From Rhizobium sp. TH135 (GTDB lineage: Bacteria; Pseudomonadota; Alphaproteobacteria; Rhizobiales; Rhizobiaceae), in the NCBI RefSeq assembly GCF_002855515.1, contig NZ_PKRP01000001.1, positions 496,001 through 560,000 on the forward strand: a DNA stretch of 64,000 nt, given 5' to 3'. Position numbers and translations under genes: made by a program. Positions 52,106 to 61,500 of this stretch are shown in pieces. The notes beneath the pieces are model-generated. The model was not told the DNA's origin, did no database searches, and saw nothing but the letters and a program-made list of their open reading frames with translations. The stretch's first letter is position 1, and each line of letters begins with the position of its first letter.

Positions 52106-52155
52106 GCCGACCGATCGGACGCGGATCTGTAATGCCATACGTCTGATCGGTCGGC
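52106..52155. terminator. Long inverted repeat between two convergent genes
   Basis: Sixteen-base arms with one wobble pair (52106-52121 with 52140-52155) and an 18-base loop lie between the DUF2332 gene and the convergent phytase-like gene. The T-run is absent. It may form a bidirectional 3'-end structure. Confidence 0.55.
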
Positions 52156-52164
52156 GGTTGCCCG

Positions 52165-53298
52165 TCAATGCGGGCGCTTTACGACCTTGAAGGCGACGAA
52201 CTGGGTCTTCTGCTCACCGTTGAAGTTATTGTCGGAGGCCAGCACCAGCAGCTCGCTCCCATCCTTGGCCTTCGCGAAGGTCATCGCTTCGATATTGTCA
52301 GGCACCAGACCCATGGCGCGCAAGTCAAGGATCTGGCTCTTGCGGACCGGCACTACGCGCGCGTCCCCGGCGACGAGCGATGCGATCTGCGACACATCGG
52401 TGCCCCCCTGCAAATCGATCATGAACAGCTTGATGCTGCTGCCGAAATCCTGCGCGAAGGAACGTTCGATCGCCAAGACCCTGTGGTCGTCGAGAGCCAG
52501 GATTTCCGGAAGCCCATTGTCGTTCCATCCATCAGCCCTTTCCGGGGCCTGCGGGATCGGTTCGATCGGATAGACATACTGTGCTGTCACAGCCCCGCTC
52601 TTGGCGTCGTAGCGGAACATCCGAGCAAGGCTTCCGTTGACCAGAGATGCAGCCGGACCATCCTGATAGAGCGCAGCTTCCAAGGCAACGAGGAGGTCGC
52701 CAGAAGGGAGAAAGGTCATCGCCTCAAAGGCATTGTTGTTGCGAATGCCCGTCGTCTTGTCGGCACTCGGCGCAACCATCGCCAGGGCCGGAAGTTCACG
52801 GACGAAACCGCCATCACGTCCGGCCGCACGGACGAAAGGCGCAAGACCGGCTTTCGCGTCGCCTTCACTCGACCAGAAAAGGCCATCCGCCCCGAGGCGC
52901 AGAGATTCCGGATCGACCGATTTGGCAGCGAATGGCTGGCCATTCGTATCCTTCAGGGTCACAGTCTTGAGAACAGAAACAGAATGAAGCGCGGTGGCAT
53001 CGACATCGATGGCGAGTTCGTAGAAGCGCGCTGGCCCTTTTTCGGATCGATCATCGCTGAGAGCCAGAAAATGACCACTTGACGGATCGTAGTCCAGTCC
53101 GGAAATGCCGCCAAACTCGACGCCGTCGAACATCTGGCCGGTCGGGAGGGAAAATTCACCGATATAGGAGAGGCTGATTCCAGCCTCGCAATCGCCGAAT
53201 GGGCAAGCGGTCTCAAAGGGAGTACCGGCATCGAGGGCGAGTGCGGAGGTCGACAGCAGAACGCTGAGCACACCGGCAATGAAACTGGTTTGGGTCAT
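52165..53298 (-). CDS. Esterase-like activity of phytase family protein (secreted)
   Basis: A 377-residue protein with a signal peptide (FIAGVLSVLLSTSALALDAG) and a beta-propeller-like esterase/phytase domain: FGGISGLDYDPSSGHFLALSDDR, KSVDPESLRL, GIRNNNAFEAMTFLPSG, NDNGLPEILALDDHRVLAIERSF and NIEAMTF. Those motifs define the phytase-like esterase family (pfam13449). It is predicted to be periplasmic or secreted, and its substrate is unknown. The ATG at 53298 is preferred to an earlier GTG. It lies downstream of soxG, separated by that operon's terminator. Confidence 0.88.
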   Translation of the reverse strand: MTQTSFIAGVLSVLLSTSALALDAGTPFETACPFGDCEAGISLSYIGEFSLPTGQMFDGVEFGGISGLDYDPSSGHFLALSDDRSEKGPARFYELAIDVDATALHSVSVLKTVTLKDTNGQPFAAKSVDPESLRLGADGLFWSSEGDAKAGLAPFVRAAGRDGGFVRELPALAMVAPSADKTTGIRNNNAFEAMTFLPSGDLLVALEAALYQDGPAASLVNGSLARMFRYDAKSGAVTAQYVYPIEPIPQAPERADGWNDNGLPEILALDDHRVLAIERSFAQDFGSSIKLFMIDLQGGTDVSQIASLVAGDARVVPVRKSQILDLRAMGLVPDNIEAMTFAKAKDGSELLVLASDNNFNGEQKTQFVAFKVVKRPH

Positions 53299-53457
53299 GA
53301 AAAACACTCACGATTGAGGGAGTGAAGCCTGCGCTTCCGGGACAATATGTCCCTCGATCATGACGTGGCTATTACCGCCAGGTTTCAGTTCTGCAACCTT
53401 GGGGTCTAGCACCAAGAAGCAGGAGGCCCCAATATCCGAAACGGCCTCATTGGTTGC

Positions 53458-53485
53458 AGCAAAAAAGGCCGGGTCACCCCGGCCT
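53458..53485 (-). terminator. Terminator of the soxBDAG operon
   Basis: On the minus strand an 8-bp stem (53478-53485 with 53466-53473) with a 4-base loop is followed by TTTTTTGC (complement of 53459-53466), 28 bp past soxG. Confidence 0.88.
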
Positions 53486-53512
53486 CCCCAAATCCCGTCA
53501 AGCACCCGCCCC

Positions 53513-54067
53513 TCAGAGCGAGGCATCCTCAGCGCCTTCGGACAGCATGCCGAACGCATACTCCGCGAACGATCGCCAGCATTCGACGCGGAACGTGTCT
53601 TCCTCGGCGCGATAAAGGATGATCTCGATCTTGCCGAAGACCGTGCGCGTGACTGCGCCGACCGGGAAGGCCGCGAGCGACAGATCGAGCGGGCAGGCCG
53701 CGTTCAGCGTATCGGCGGCCGCAGGCCCCGAGACGATAATTGCGGTGTTGCGGTGGGAGATGTCGGTCGCCGAATGAACCACGCCGGAGGCGGCGCAGTC
53801 GGCCATCAGAGCATCACCCTTTTCGTCGATCAGGAACCATTCGTCCGGACCGATCCAGAAGGCCGTGCGGCCCTTGGCGGAGGCAGACGTCTTCGGCTTC
53901 GTCGGAAGCTTGAGACCAAGCGTCTTGGAGAGGCCCGCCACGGCATCACCGCCAGCGCGCAGCGAGACGCGGGTCGCGGGAAGCGCCGGGGTGAGACGCA
54001 CCTTGGCGCTGCCGCCATGGAAGCCGGCAAGAACGGTCTTGCGCTCTGCAACAGACATATCAGCCAT
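53513..54067 (-). CDS. soxG: Sarcosine oxidase gamma subunit
   Basis: A 184-residue subunit of heterotetrameric sarcosine oxidase; gamma lies at the surface of the complex and resembles a partial GcvT fold. Visible are LAGFHGGSAKVRLTPALP, FWIGPDEWFLID and FRVECWRSFAEYAFGML. The ATG at 54067 has GGAGG with an 8-base gap and overlaps the soxA end by 8 bases. It is the last gene of soxBDAG, with a terminator close behind. The downstream folate genes found in some operons are not in the window. Confidence 0.92.
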   Translation of the reverse strand: MADMSVAERKTVLAGFHGGSAKVRLTPALPATRVSLRAGGDAVAGLSKTLGLKLPTKPKTSASAKGRTAFWIGPDEWFLIDEKGDALMADCAASGVVHSATDISHRNTAIIVSGPAAADTLNAACPLDLSLAAFPVGAVTRTVFGKIEIILYRAEEDTFRVECWRSFAEYAFGMLSEGAEDASL

Positions 54068-57053
54068 GGATGCGGCCTCCTTCCTTGTCAACGAACACCA
54101 TGTCGGTGACTTCCACCGCGATGGTCTTGTCCTTCATCGGCACGTAAAGCGTCTCGCCCATGCGGGCGCGGCCACCGGCCACCATGGCGATCGCAATCGA
54201 GCGACCGAGGTTTTCCGACCAGTAGGACGAGGTGACATGCCCAAGCATGGTCATCGGCTTTGGCTGGTTCGGGTTGGCGACGATCTGCGCGCCCTCTTCC
54301 AGCACTTCGTTCGGATCCTTTGTGAAGATGCCGACAAGCTGCTTGCGGCCTTCCTTTACGAGATCCGGACGCTTCATGCCGCGAATGCCGACAAAGTCGG
54401 TCTTCTTCTTCGACACCGCCCAGGAGAGGCCGGCGTCGTCAGCCGTCAGCGTGCCGTCCGTATCCTGGCCGACAATGATATAGCCCTTCTCGGCGCGCAG
54501 CACGTGCATGGTCTCGGTGCCGTAGAGGCAGGCGCCGAGCGACTGGGCGCGTTCCCAGATCTGGCGGAAGACATCCCCACCGAAATCGGCGGGCACGTTG
54601 ACTTCGAAGCCGAGTTCACCGGTGAACGACACGCGGAAGAGACGCGTCGGCACGCCGCAGAACTTGCCTTCGGCCACGCTCATATGCGGGAAGGCCTCGT
54701 TCGAGATGTCGATGCCCTCGACGAACGGCGCGATGATGTCGCGCGCCTTCGGACCCTGGACAGCGATGACCGCCCATTGTTCGGTGGTCGAGGTGAGCCA
54801 GACCTTCAGATGCGGGAATTCCGTCTGCAGATAGTCTTCCATGTGGTGCATGACACGCGGCGCACCGCCCGTCGTGGTCGTCACGTGGAAGCGATCCTCA
54901 GCGAGGCGACCGACAACGCCATCGTCATAGATGAAGCCGTCTTCACGCGTCATGATGCCATAACGCGCCTTGCCGGGCTTCAGCGTGTCCCAGGCATTGG
55001 TATACATGAGGTTCAGGAACTCGGCGGCATCTGGGCCGACGACCTCGATCTTGCCGAGCGTCGAGGCGTTGAACACGCCGGCCGCCTCGCGCACCGTCTT
55101 GCCTTCGCGGTTGACGGCGGCATGCATGTCCTCGCCGGCCTTCGGGTAATACCAGGCGCGCTTCCAGTTGCCGACATCTTCATAGACGGCACCTTGAGAG
55201 ACTTCGTAGGCATGCATCGGCGTCTTGCGCACGGGGTCAAACAGGGCGTCGCGCGAATGGTTGATCAGCGTGCCGAAGGTGACGGGCGTATAGGGCGCCC
55301 GGAAGGTGGTGAGGCCGACCTGCGGGATCTCCTTGCCTAGCACTTCCGCCGCAATGGCGAGGCCGTGCATGTTGGAAAGCTTGCCCTGGTCCGACGCCAT
55401 ACCGTTCGTCGTGAACCGCTTGATATGCTCGATCGAATGCATGCCCTCGCGCACGGCGAGCCTGATATCCTTGGCGCAGACGTCGTGCTGGAAGTCGACG
55501 AAGGCCTTGACGTTGTCCTCGCGGCCAGCGCCTTCGGCAGCGCCGATCATGCCGCCGGTCCAGGCATGCGCATTGGCTCCCGCCAGCGAGACGGCAGGCG
55601 TTTCGGTCGCACCCCCAGCCTTGGCCGAGGAGAGACCGGCGGCGGTCGCCTCATCGAGCAGCGCCTGTAGATCATCGGTGCCGTTGCAGCCACCGACGGA
55701 GACGCAATCCTGCACATAGACGTCAGGCAGGAAACGGTCGTTTGCGGCGTCATATTTCAGTTTGCCGCGCGACTGCGAGAACATATGCACCGATGGCGTC
55801 CAGCCGGCGGACATCAGGAGTGCATCGACCTCGATCTTGCGGGTGGAGCCGCCACCATTGCGGCGAACGGTGATCGAGCGGACGCGGAGGCGACCTGACG
55901 TGTCGACCACACCATGGCCGGTCAACACTTCGATGCCGAGCGCCCGCGCCTGAGCCAGAACGCCCTCGCCCGGCTTTTCGCGGGCGTCGACGATGACAGG
56001 CACCGAGACGCCTGCCTTCTTCAGATCGATCGCCGCTTCATAAGCCGAGTCATGTGCCGTGTAGACGCCGACCTTGGCACCGACGGCAACGCCGAAGTGG
56101 TTGAGATAGGTGCGGCCGGCAGAGGCCAGCATGATGCCCGGACGGTCGTTGTTGGCAAACACCATATGGCGTTCGATCGAACCGCTGGCGATCACTACGC
56201 GCTTTGCACGCACCTGCCACAGCCGCTCGCGCGGCTGGTTCTTCGACGGCTTGGCGACATGATCGGTAACACGCTCAACCAGCGCCACGTAATTGTGGTT
56301 GTGATAGCCAAACGCCGTGGTGCGGGAGAGCACGGTGACGTTCGACATGCCCTTAAGCTTCGTGACGACACCTTGCGCCCAGTCCCAGCCGCTCTGGCCG
56401 TCAACGGTAGCGCCCGTATCGAAATGAAAGGCACCGCCCATTTCCGGCTGTTCGTCAACGATCATGACGCGCACGCCCGTCTGGGCGGCGGCCAGTGCTG
56501 ACGCGAGACCGGCGGCACCGCCCCCGATGACAAGCACGTCGCAATGCGCATAGCGGTTGGCGTAATGATCCGGATCCGCTTCCTTCGGCGCATGGCCGAG
56601 ACCGGCGGCACGACGGATGAAGGGCTCATAGATCTGGTGCCAGGCAGCCTTCGGCCACATGAAGGTCTTGTAGTAGAAGCCGGCGGCGAAGAAGGGCGAC
56701 AGCAGATTGTTGACCTCGCCGATGTCGAGCGACAGCGACGGCCAGCGGTTCTGCGTCTGTATCTTCATGCCGTCGAAGACTTCCTGCACGGTCGCCCGCA
56801 CATTCGGCTGGCGGCGGGCAGCATCACGCGAAACGTCGAGCAGCGCATTCGGCTCTTCCGGACCGGCGGTCAGGATGCCGCGCGGACGGTGATACTTGAA
56901 CGAGCGGCCGGCAAGATGCATGCCGTTGGCGATCATGGCAGACGCGACGGTGTCGCCTTCGTAGGCCGTCAGCGTGCGGCCATCGATGGTGAAGCGGGCA
57001 GTCAGCGCCGGCGTCAGGCGGCCCTTGCCGGGAATACGGTTGGCAGCACTCAT
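54060..57053 (-). CDS. soxA: Sarcosine oxidase alpha subunit
   Basis: A 997-residue subunit. The N-terminal region binds NAD(P)+ and carries GGGAAGLASALAAAQTGVRV; the C-terminal about 380 residues form the GcvT/aminomethyltransferase-like folate domain (EYLNLMYTNAWDTL-type segment, FTGELGFEVNVP, GLSWAVSKKK). The complex oxidises sarcosine to glycine, hydrogen peroxide and 5,10-methylene-tetrahydrofolate. The start overlaps the soxD stop (ATGA). The four-gene order B-D-A-G is standard. Confidence 0.96.
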   Translation of the reverse strand: MSAANRIPGKGRLTPALTARFTIDGRTLTAYEGDTVASAMIANGMHLAGRSFKYHRPRGILTAGPEEPNALLDVSRDAARRQPNVRATVQEVFDGMKIQTQNRWPSLSLDIGEVNNLLSPFFAAGFYYKTFMWPKAAWHQIYEPFIRRAAGLGHAPKEADPDHYANRYAHCDVLVIGGGAAGLASALAAAQTGVRVMIVDEQPEMGGAFHFDTGATVDGQSGWDWAQGVVTKLKGMSNVTVLSRTTAFGYHNHNYVALVERVTDHVAKPSKNQPRERLWQVRAKRVVIASGSIERHMVFANNDRPGIMLASAGRTYLNHFGVAVGAKVGVYTAHDSAYEAAIDLKKAGVSVPVIVDAREKPGEGVLAQARALGIEVLTGHGVVDTSGRLRVRSITVRRNGGGSTRKIEVDALLMSAGWTPSVHMFSQSRGKLKYDAANDRFLPDVYVQDCVSVGGCNGTDDLQALLDEATAAGLSSAKAGGATETPAVSLAGANAHAWTGGMIGAAEGAGREDNVKAFVDFQHDVCAKDIRLAVREGMHSIEHIKRFTTNGMASDQGKLSNMHGLAIAAEVLGKEIPQVGLTTFRAPYTPVTFGTLINHSRDALFDPVRKTPMHAYEVSQGAVYEDVGNWKRAWYYPKAGEDMHAAVNREGKTVREAAGVFNASTLGKIEVVGPDAAEFLNLMYTNAWDTLKPGKARYGIMTREDGFIYDDGVVGRLAEDRFHVTTTTGGAPRVMHHMEDYLQTEFPHLKVWLTSTTEQWAVIAVQGPKARDIIAPFVEGIDISNEAFPHMSVAEGKFCGVPTRLFRVSFTGELGFEVNVPADFGGDVFRQIWERAQSLGACLYGTETMHVLRAEKGYIIVGQDTDGTLTADDAGLSWAVSKKKTDFVGIRGMKRPDLVKEGRKQLVGIFTKDPNEVLEEGAQIVANPNQPKPMTMLGHVTSSYWSENLGRSIAIAMVAGGRARMGETLYVPMKDKTIAVEVTDMVFVDKEGGRIHG

Positions 57054-57370
57054 GCCTTTTCTCCCTTCGATGCAGACGGGGCAACCAGAGTTGCAGGATC
57101 GGGCATGGGTTCACCGGCCTTGTAGGTCAGCAGGATCTTGTCGGAGATGGTGTCGCGGGCCGCGTTGAAGAAGCGACCGCAACCATGGATATGGCGCCAG
57201 CGTTCGAAGATCAGGCCCTTCGGATTGTCACGCAGGAAAAAGTAATCCGCGAATTCCTCGTCGGTGATCGAGGCGATGTTTTCCGGGCGCGCGATATGCG
57301 CTTCACCGGCGGCGCGAAACTCAAGCTCTGCACGCTCTTCTTCGCAATAGGGGCATTTGATGACCAGCAT
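57050..57370 (-). CDS. soxD: Sarcosine oxidase delta subunit
   Basis: A 106-residue protein with a zinc site made by CPYC near the N-terminus and HGCGRFF later; the segment EEFADYFFLRDNPKG is typical. Delta stabilises the alpha-beta interface. It lies 17 bp after soxB and overlaps soxA, so the three are coupled. It ends in a Pro-rich segment. Confidence 0.95.
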   Translation of the reverse strand: MLVIKCPYCEEERAELEFRAAGEAHIARPENIASITDEEFADYFFLRDNPKGLIFERWRHIHGCGRFFNAARDTISDKILLTYKAGEPMPDPATLVAPSASKGEKA

Positions 57371-57387
57371 GATGGACGATCCCTAAT

Positions 57388-58641
57388 TCAGTGCGCCACG
57401 GCAGCGGCGGCTGCCTCGTCGATGAGGCGGCCGGTACGGAACCGGTCGAGCGTCAGACCCTGGGCCAGCCGGTGCGGCTCGCCCTTGGCGATGAGATGAG
57501 CGAACAGGTTGGCCGAACCCGGCGTTGCCTTGAAACCGCCCGTCCCCCAGCCGGCATTGACGAAGAGGTTCGGAACCGGCGTCACACTCTGGATCGGCGA
57601 ACGGTCGGCGGTGTTGTCGGTGATCCCGCCCCACTGGCGCATCATCTTCACACGACGGAACATCGGGAACAGCTCGCAGATCGCATCGAGCGTATGCGTG
57701 ATGATCTGCATGCCGCCGGTCTGGCTGTAGGAGTTGTACTGGTCGGTGCCGGCACCGATGACCAGCTCGCCCTTGTCCGACTGCGAGATATAGGCATGCA
57801 CGGTGTTCGACATGACCACGCAAGGGAAGATCGGCTTCAAGGGCTCGGAGACGAGCGCCTGCAGCGGCGTCGAGTGAACCGGAAGACGAACGCCTGCCAT
57901 GCCCATGACGACAGAGGAATGGCCGGCCGCGGAAACGCCTACCTTCTTTGCGCCGATGAAGCCCTTGGTCGTGTCGACGCCGGTGACTTCACCGCTCGGA
58001 CCACGGCGGATGCCGGTCACTTCACAGTTCTGGATGATGTGCACGCCGCGATCGGACGCCGCGCGCGCATAACCCCAGGCGACAGCATCGTGACGGGCCG
58101 TGCCGCCACGACGCTGGAGCGCTGCACCATTGATCGGGTAGCGGGCGGTCTTCGAGATATCGAGCGGCGGGCAGAAGGTCTTGGCCTGCTCCGGCGTCAG
58201 CCACTCATTGTCAATGCCATAGAGATTATTGGCATTCACATGGCGCTTGAACGACTGCTGGTCATGCACATTGTGCGACAGCATCATCACGCCGCGCGGT
58301 GAATACATGACATTGTAATTGAGGTCCTGGCTGAGGCCCTCCCAGAGCTTCAGGGAATGCTCGTAGATGTCCATGCTCTCTTCATAGAGATAGTTGGACC
58401 GGATGATCGTCGTGTTACGGCCGGTATTGCCACCGCCGAGCCAGCCTTTTTCAATCACCGCGACATTGGTGATGCCGTGCTCCTTGGCCAGATAATAGGC
58501 CGCGCCGAGACCATGGCCGCCGGCGCCGATGATGATGACGTCATAGGACTGCCGCGGCTCGGGAGAGACCCACTGAGCCTCCCATCCCTTGTGGGCACGC
58601 ATGGCCTCACGGACAACGGCAAAGACCGAATATTTGCGCAT
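57388..58641 (-). CDS. soxB: Sarcosine oxidase beta subunit
   Basis: A 417-residue flavoprotein of the DAO/MSOX family. The FAD-binding motif is IIGAGGHGLGAAYYLA near residue 37; RHDAVAWGYAR (His about 184) is the likely covalent flavin-His region, and GAGTDQYNSYS and AGWGTGGFKATPGS are FAD contacts. It oxidises sarcosine and passes electrons within the complex. The ATG at 58641 has AGGAG upstream. It opens the operon; the 305-bp gap to rpsU holds no other gene that I can see. Confidence 0.95.
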   Translation of the reverse strand: MRKYSVFAVVREAMRAHKGWEAQWVSPEPRQSYDVIIIGAGGHGLGAAYYLAKEHGITNVAVIEKGWLGGGNTGRNTTIIRSNYLYEESMDIYEHSLKLWEGLSQDLNYNVMYSPRGVMMLSHNVHDQQSFKRHVNANNLYGIDNEWLTPEQAKTFCPPLDISKTARYPINGAALQRRGGTARHDAVAWGYARAASDRGVHIIQNCEVTGIRRGPSGEVTGVDTTKGFIGAKKVGVSAAGHSSVVMGMAGVRLPVHSTPLQALVSEPLKPIFPCVVMSNTVHAYISQSDKGELVIGAGTDQYNSYSQTGGMQIITHTLDAICELFPMFRRVKMMRQWGGITDNTADRSPIQSVTPVPNLFVNAGWGTGGFKATPGSANLFAHLIAKGEPHRLAQGLTLDRFRTGRLIDEAAAAAVAH

Positions 58642-58946
58642 TCGCCTTAAACTCCTGTGGTTCAGGCACTGGGGTAGGACGATACACCTCGCAGATCAAC
58701 CCACGTCGTGACGTCCGTTTTGCGACGCATTATCATCCGTCTTTCGACACCCTGTCAGAAGGGCACTCATCGACGCAAAATTCTTGGCCAGAAGCCTTGC
58801 GCCATATGGACTTCGCCCCTTTGTTCTGGTAATTCGCACCCCAATCGCCGGACTCACTTGGCCGGGCGAACTTTTATGCTGTTTCCGTTGATGTGACCTC
58901 CATCGACGGAAGGACCAACTCAAAGAACCAAAGGAACGGGATAAAC

Positions 58947-59174
58947 GTGCAGGTACTAGTCCGCGACAACAACGTTGACCAGGCGCTCCGCGCTCTCAAG
59001 AAGAAAATGCAGCGCGAAGGCATCTTCCGTGAAATGAAGATGCGCGACTTCTTCGAAAAGCCGTCCGAGAAGCGTGCACGCGAAAAGGCTGAAGCCGTTC
59101 GTCGCGTCCGCAAGCTCGCACGCAAGAAGATGCAGCGCGAAGGCCTTCTGCCGGCTCCTGCTCGCGCTCGCTGA
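58947..59174 (+). CDS. rpsU: 30S ribosomal protein S21
   Basis: A 75-residue basic protein with the S21 core [24 protein letters not shown] and a C-terminal [16 protein letters not shown]. It binds the 3' end region of 16S rRNA and helps mRNA selection. The GTG start at 58947 (VQVLVRD) with AAGGAACGGG upstream matches known rhizobial S21; an in-frame ATG 18 codons earlier is less likely. The tail [10 protein letters not shown] is longer than in enterobacteria. Confidence 0.95.
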   Translation: MQVLVRDNNVDQALRALKKKMQREGIFREMKMRDFFEKPSEKRAREKAEAVRRVRKLARKKMQREGLLPAPARAR

Positions 59175-59210
59175 TCAGCCTAGATTTAGACGTTTTCCTA
59201 TGAAATGAGG

Positions 59211-59242
59211 GCGGGGGCGAGACGAATCGCCGCCGCTCTTTT
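59211..59242 (+). terminator. Terminator after rpsU
   Basis: A 10-bp stem with one mismatch (59211-59220 with 59227-59236) and a 6-base loop is followed by TCTTTT. Confidence 0.75.
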
Positions 59243-59302
59243 GATATGAAACACCAACTTGCGCTGTCTGAAGCCTGATGCGGCGCAGACAGCGGCCGGA
59301 CG

Positions 59303-60175
59303 ATGCGCCTCATGACGAAAACCTCCGTGCTGACGACTGCCTCCCATTCCGACCGCAAGCATCGCCTGGCATCAGCCGTGGTTCTGCTCGCAGCCATGAC
59401 ACTGGCAGGATGCGCCACGACCACGGAGACGACAGACGTCATCCGCATCGATCGCGCCCAGGGATCCGACGAAAACATTGCATCGCTGACCGCCGTCATT
59501 CAGGCCAATCCGCGTGACCCCGAGGGTTACAACGTGCGCGGCTCCGCCTATGGCCGTTCCGGCCAGTTCAAGCAGGCGCTTGACGATTTCAACACGGCGC
59601 TGCAGCTCAATCCGCAGTTCTTCCAGGCTTATGCCAACCGCGCCCTCGTCTATCGCAACATGGGCAAGCCGGTCGAAGCCGCAGCCGACTACAATATGGC
59701 GCTGAAGATCAACCCGAATTACGACGTCGCCTATATCGGCCGTGGCAATATCTACCGCCAGGCCGGCCGTGTCGACGAAGCCTTCGGCGACTTCAACCGC
59801 GCCATCCAGCTCGACACGACGGATGGTCGCGCGTTCCACAATCGTGGCCTGATCTATCAGCTGCGCGGTGACCACGCGAAAGCGATCGATGACTTCTCGA
59901 AGGCCATCTCGCTGTCCTCGCGCGCACCGGAACCCTATAACGGTCGCGGCGTCTCCTACATCGCGCTGAACGACGACGAAAACGCGTTTGCCGACTTCAA
60001 CCTCGCCATTGAGCTCAACGGCAACATCGCCGAGAGCTGGGCCAACCAGGCGCTCGTCTACGAGCGTCGCGGCGACAAGGCACGCGCGGCAAAGTCCTAC
60101 AGCCATGCGCTGCGGCTCGACCCCAAATACGAACCCGCCAAGCAGGGCCTTGCCCGCACACGCGGCACGACCTGA
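59303..60175 (+). CDS. TPR-repeat lipoprotein
   Basis: A 290-residue protein with a lipoprotein signal (lipobox LAGC near residue 37) and about six tetratricopeptide repeats (motifs such as YNVRGSAYGRSGQFKQALDDF, AYANRALVYRNMGK, AYIGRGNIYRQAGR, AFHNRGLIYQLRGDHAKAIDDF). The form resembles NlpI-type outer-membrane TPR proteins, which act as scaffolds for envelope enzymes. The first ATG is kept; ATG 59312 is an alternative. A clear terminator follows. No partner genes lie nearby. Confidence 0.92.
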   Translation: MRLMTKTSVLTTASHSDRKHRLASAVVLLAAMTLAGCATTTETTDVIRIDRAQGSDENIASLTAVIQANPRDPEGYNVRGSAYGRSGQFKQALDDFNTALQLNPQFFQAYANRALVYRNMGKPVEAAADYNMALKINPNYDVAYIGRGNIYRQAGRVDEAFGDFNRAIQLDTTDGRAFHNRGLIYQLRGDHAKAIDDFSKAISLSSRAPEPYNGRGVSYIALNDDENAFADFNLAIELNGNIAESWANQALVYERRGDKARAAKSYSHALRLDPKYEPAKQGLARTRGTT

Positions 60176-60200
60176 AATTCACCTCAGGCAAGCAGACCAG

Positions 60201-60227
60201 AACGGCGGGGCAACCCGCCGTTTTTTT
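60201..60227 (+). terminator. Terminator after the TPR lipoprotein gene
   Basis: A 9-bp perfect stem (60201-60209 with 60214-60222), GCAA loop, then seven T. Confidence 0.93.
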
Positions 60228-60267
60228 ATGCTCGGTCAACACTCCGGTTGACGACAGGAGCAAATGA

Positions 60268-60297
60268 AAAAGGCGGCCCGTTTCCGGACCGCCTTTT
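60268..60297 (-). terminator. Terminator of the oxidase subunit IV gene
   Basis: A 13-bp stem with one mismatch (60268-60280 with 60285-60297) and a 4-base loop. On the minus strand it ends in TTTT (complement of 60268-60271) and a further T, so it serves the minus-strand oxidase subunit gene; it can also act on the + strand. Confidence 0.8.
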
Positions 60298-60320
60298 GTG
60301 CATGAAAACTGTGTCGCGGC

Positions 60321-60545
60321 TTAGCGCATCATGAAGACGCCGGCGACCGACAGAACGATCCAGATGAAGAAGCCACCGAGCAGGCCTGCACCGGCAAAGA
60401 AGCCGGCAGCCATGGCGATCATCAGGGCGACCAGCAGTGCGGTGCCGTACTTGGTACCCGCGATGAACAGGTCGTAGGTCTTCTCGTGTTCCTTGTAGTC
60501 CATCGAAGCACCGGTTTCGACCGGACCGGAATGATGTTCGCTCAT
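60321..60545 (-). CDS. aa3-type cytochrome c oxidase subunit IV
   Basis: A 74-residue protein with one hydrophobic stretch (TALLVALMIAMAAGFFAGAGLL) and a second (GFFIWIVLSVAGVFMM). It matches the bacterial aa3 oxidase subunit IV family, a small accessory subunit of terminal oxidase. The cytosolic N-terminus has MDYKEHEKTYDLFI, the family signature. The ATG at 60545 has GGGAGA upstream; longer starts are excluded by this. The main oxidase genes are not in this window. Confidence 0.92.
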   Translation of the reverse strand: MSEHHSGPVETGASMDYKEHEKTYDLFIAGTKYGTALLVALMIAMAAGFFAGAGLLGGFFIWIVLSVAGVFMMR

Positions 60546-60677
60546 GTTCGATCTCCCAAATCGTAGGACTGGCGGCACCACTGCAGAATCACGCGGGACG
60601 CAGCCGTGGGCAAAATTTTGTCTTTTTCCCGCATACACAAACGCCAGCCCGAGTGCAATCGCCTCCGGGGTTCGTGG

Positions 60678-61427
60678 TCAATAATCCCGACCGGCAATCG
60701 CGCCCGTGATCTTGCCATCCGCCACCAGCCGCGCCGAGGGCAGGATGGTCAGCGGCGTTGTCGGCAAGGGCCCGACTCCGCGCCCGAACATCAGCCGCCG
60801 CTCGTGCACACCCGAATCGAAGAAGGGATAGCGCTTGAGGAGCTTGGTCCCGGTCGTGTGGGTATTGGTCGCCATCAGGGTGAGCTCCCGCCCATAGATC
60901 TCCGTCATCCGGCGGTCGACCACTGTCTCGGCATAGAAGACCCGCTTGTAGAAGGCAGCATGTGCGGGACGTACCGGCTGGAGGACCCTGTCGGCCTTGA
61001 AATAGGCCGCTGCCACGATGCTCGGCCGAAGCGTGATATAGGGAAGAACCGGGACTTCGGCTGCAAAGGCTGGATCCACAGCGAAACGCGCGGGATCAAT
61101 GATCGTCAGGCCGGCATCCAGATAGGCTTGCATGATGTCAGGGAACACCTGAGCCGACTGCGACAGCCGATGATCAGGCGTCACGTGGTGAAGCCTGATG
61201 GTGCTGACCAACTCCTCGAAATAATAGATTCCAAAGACATAGGCGTGCGGATCGAAGTCAGCCTCGTCGATCATGCTCGGAGCCGAGCGAGGTATCATGT
61301 CGGCAGCCTTGTAGGTCTTGTAGCGGAGTTGTTCGATATCCTCGAAGTCCTCCTGTGTCTCAATTCGACGATACTCGATAAAGTCGAGATGACGCATCAA
61401 GCGCTCCGAGAAGCCTTCCAGTTCCAT
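60678..61427 (-). CDS. Acyltransferase of the FeeM/AHL-synthase-like group
   Basis: A protein of about 249 residues with the GNAT fold of N-acyl amino acid synthases (FeeM) and acyl-homoserine lactone synthases. Visible motifs: IEQLRYKTYKAADMI, VSTIRLHHVTP, IIDPARFAVDP (cf. the SRFxxD/P region of LuxI), and AHAAFYKRVFYAETV. It likely transfers an acyl group from acyl-carrier protein or acyl-CoA to an amine. No luxR-like gene is adjacent. The start at 61427 (MELEGF) is chosen on spacing; upstream in-frame starts at 61442, 61445, 61457 and 61472 are possible. A CtrA-like box lies about 75-90 bp upstream. Confidence 0.78.
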   Translation of the reverse strand: MELEGFSERLMRHLDFIEYRRIETQEDFEDIEQLRYKTYKAADMIPRSAPSMIDEADFDPHAYVFGIYYFEELVSTIRLHHVTPDHRLSQSAQVFPDIMQAYLDAGLTIIDPARFAVDPAFAAEVPVLPYITLRPSIVAAAYFKADRVLQPVRPAHAAFYKRVFYAETVVDRRMTEIYGRELTLMATNTHTTGTKLLKRYPFFDSGVHERRLMFGRGVGPLPTTPLTILPSARLVADGKITGAIAGRDY

Positions 61428-61500
61428 ATTTTTGCCGCCCATCATGGTTAACACCATGTGAACGGGTATCACGCATTGTTCCCCCTCGCGCCCCCCAATA

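Noticed and set aside
53308..53559. An 83-codon minus-strand frame between soxG and the phytase-like gene
   Set aside because: It runs through the soxBDAG terminator and overlaps soxG in another frame, with no family resemblance.
58642..58946. A small gene or riboswitch between soxB and rpsU
   Set aside because: Only short frames without ribosome-binding sites and weak hairpins were found; I see nothing that can be supported.
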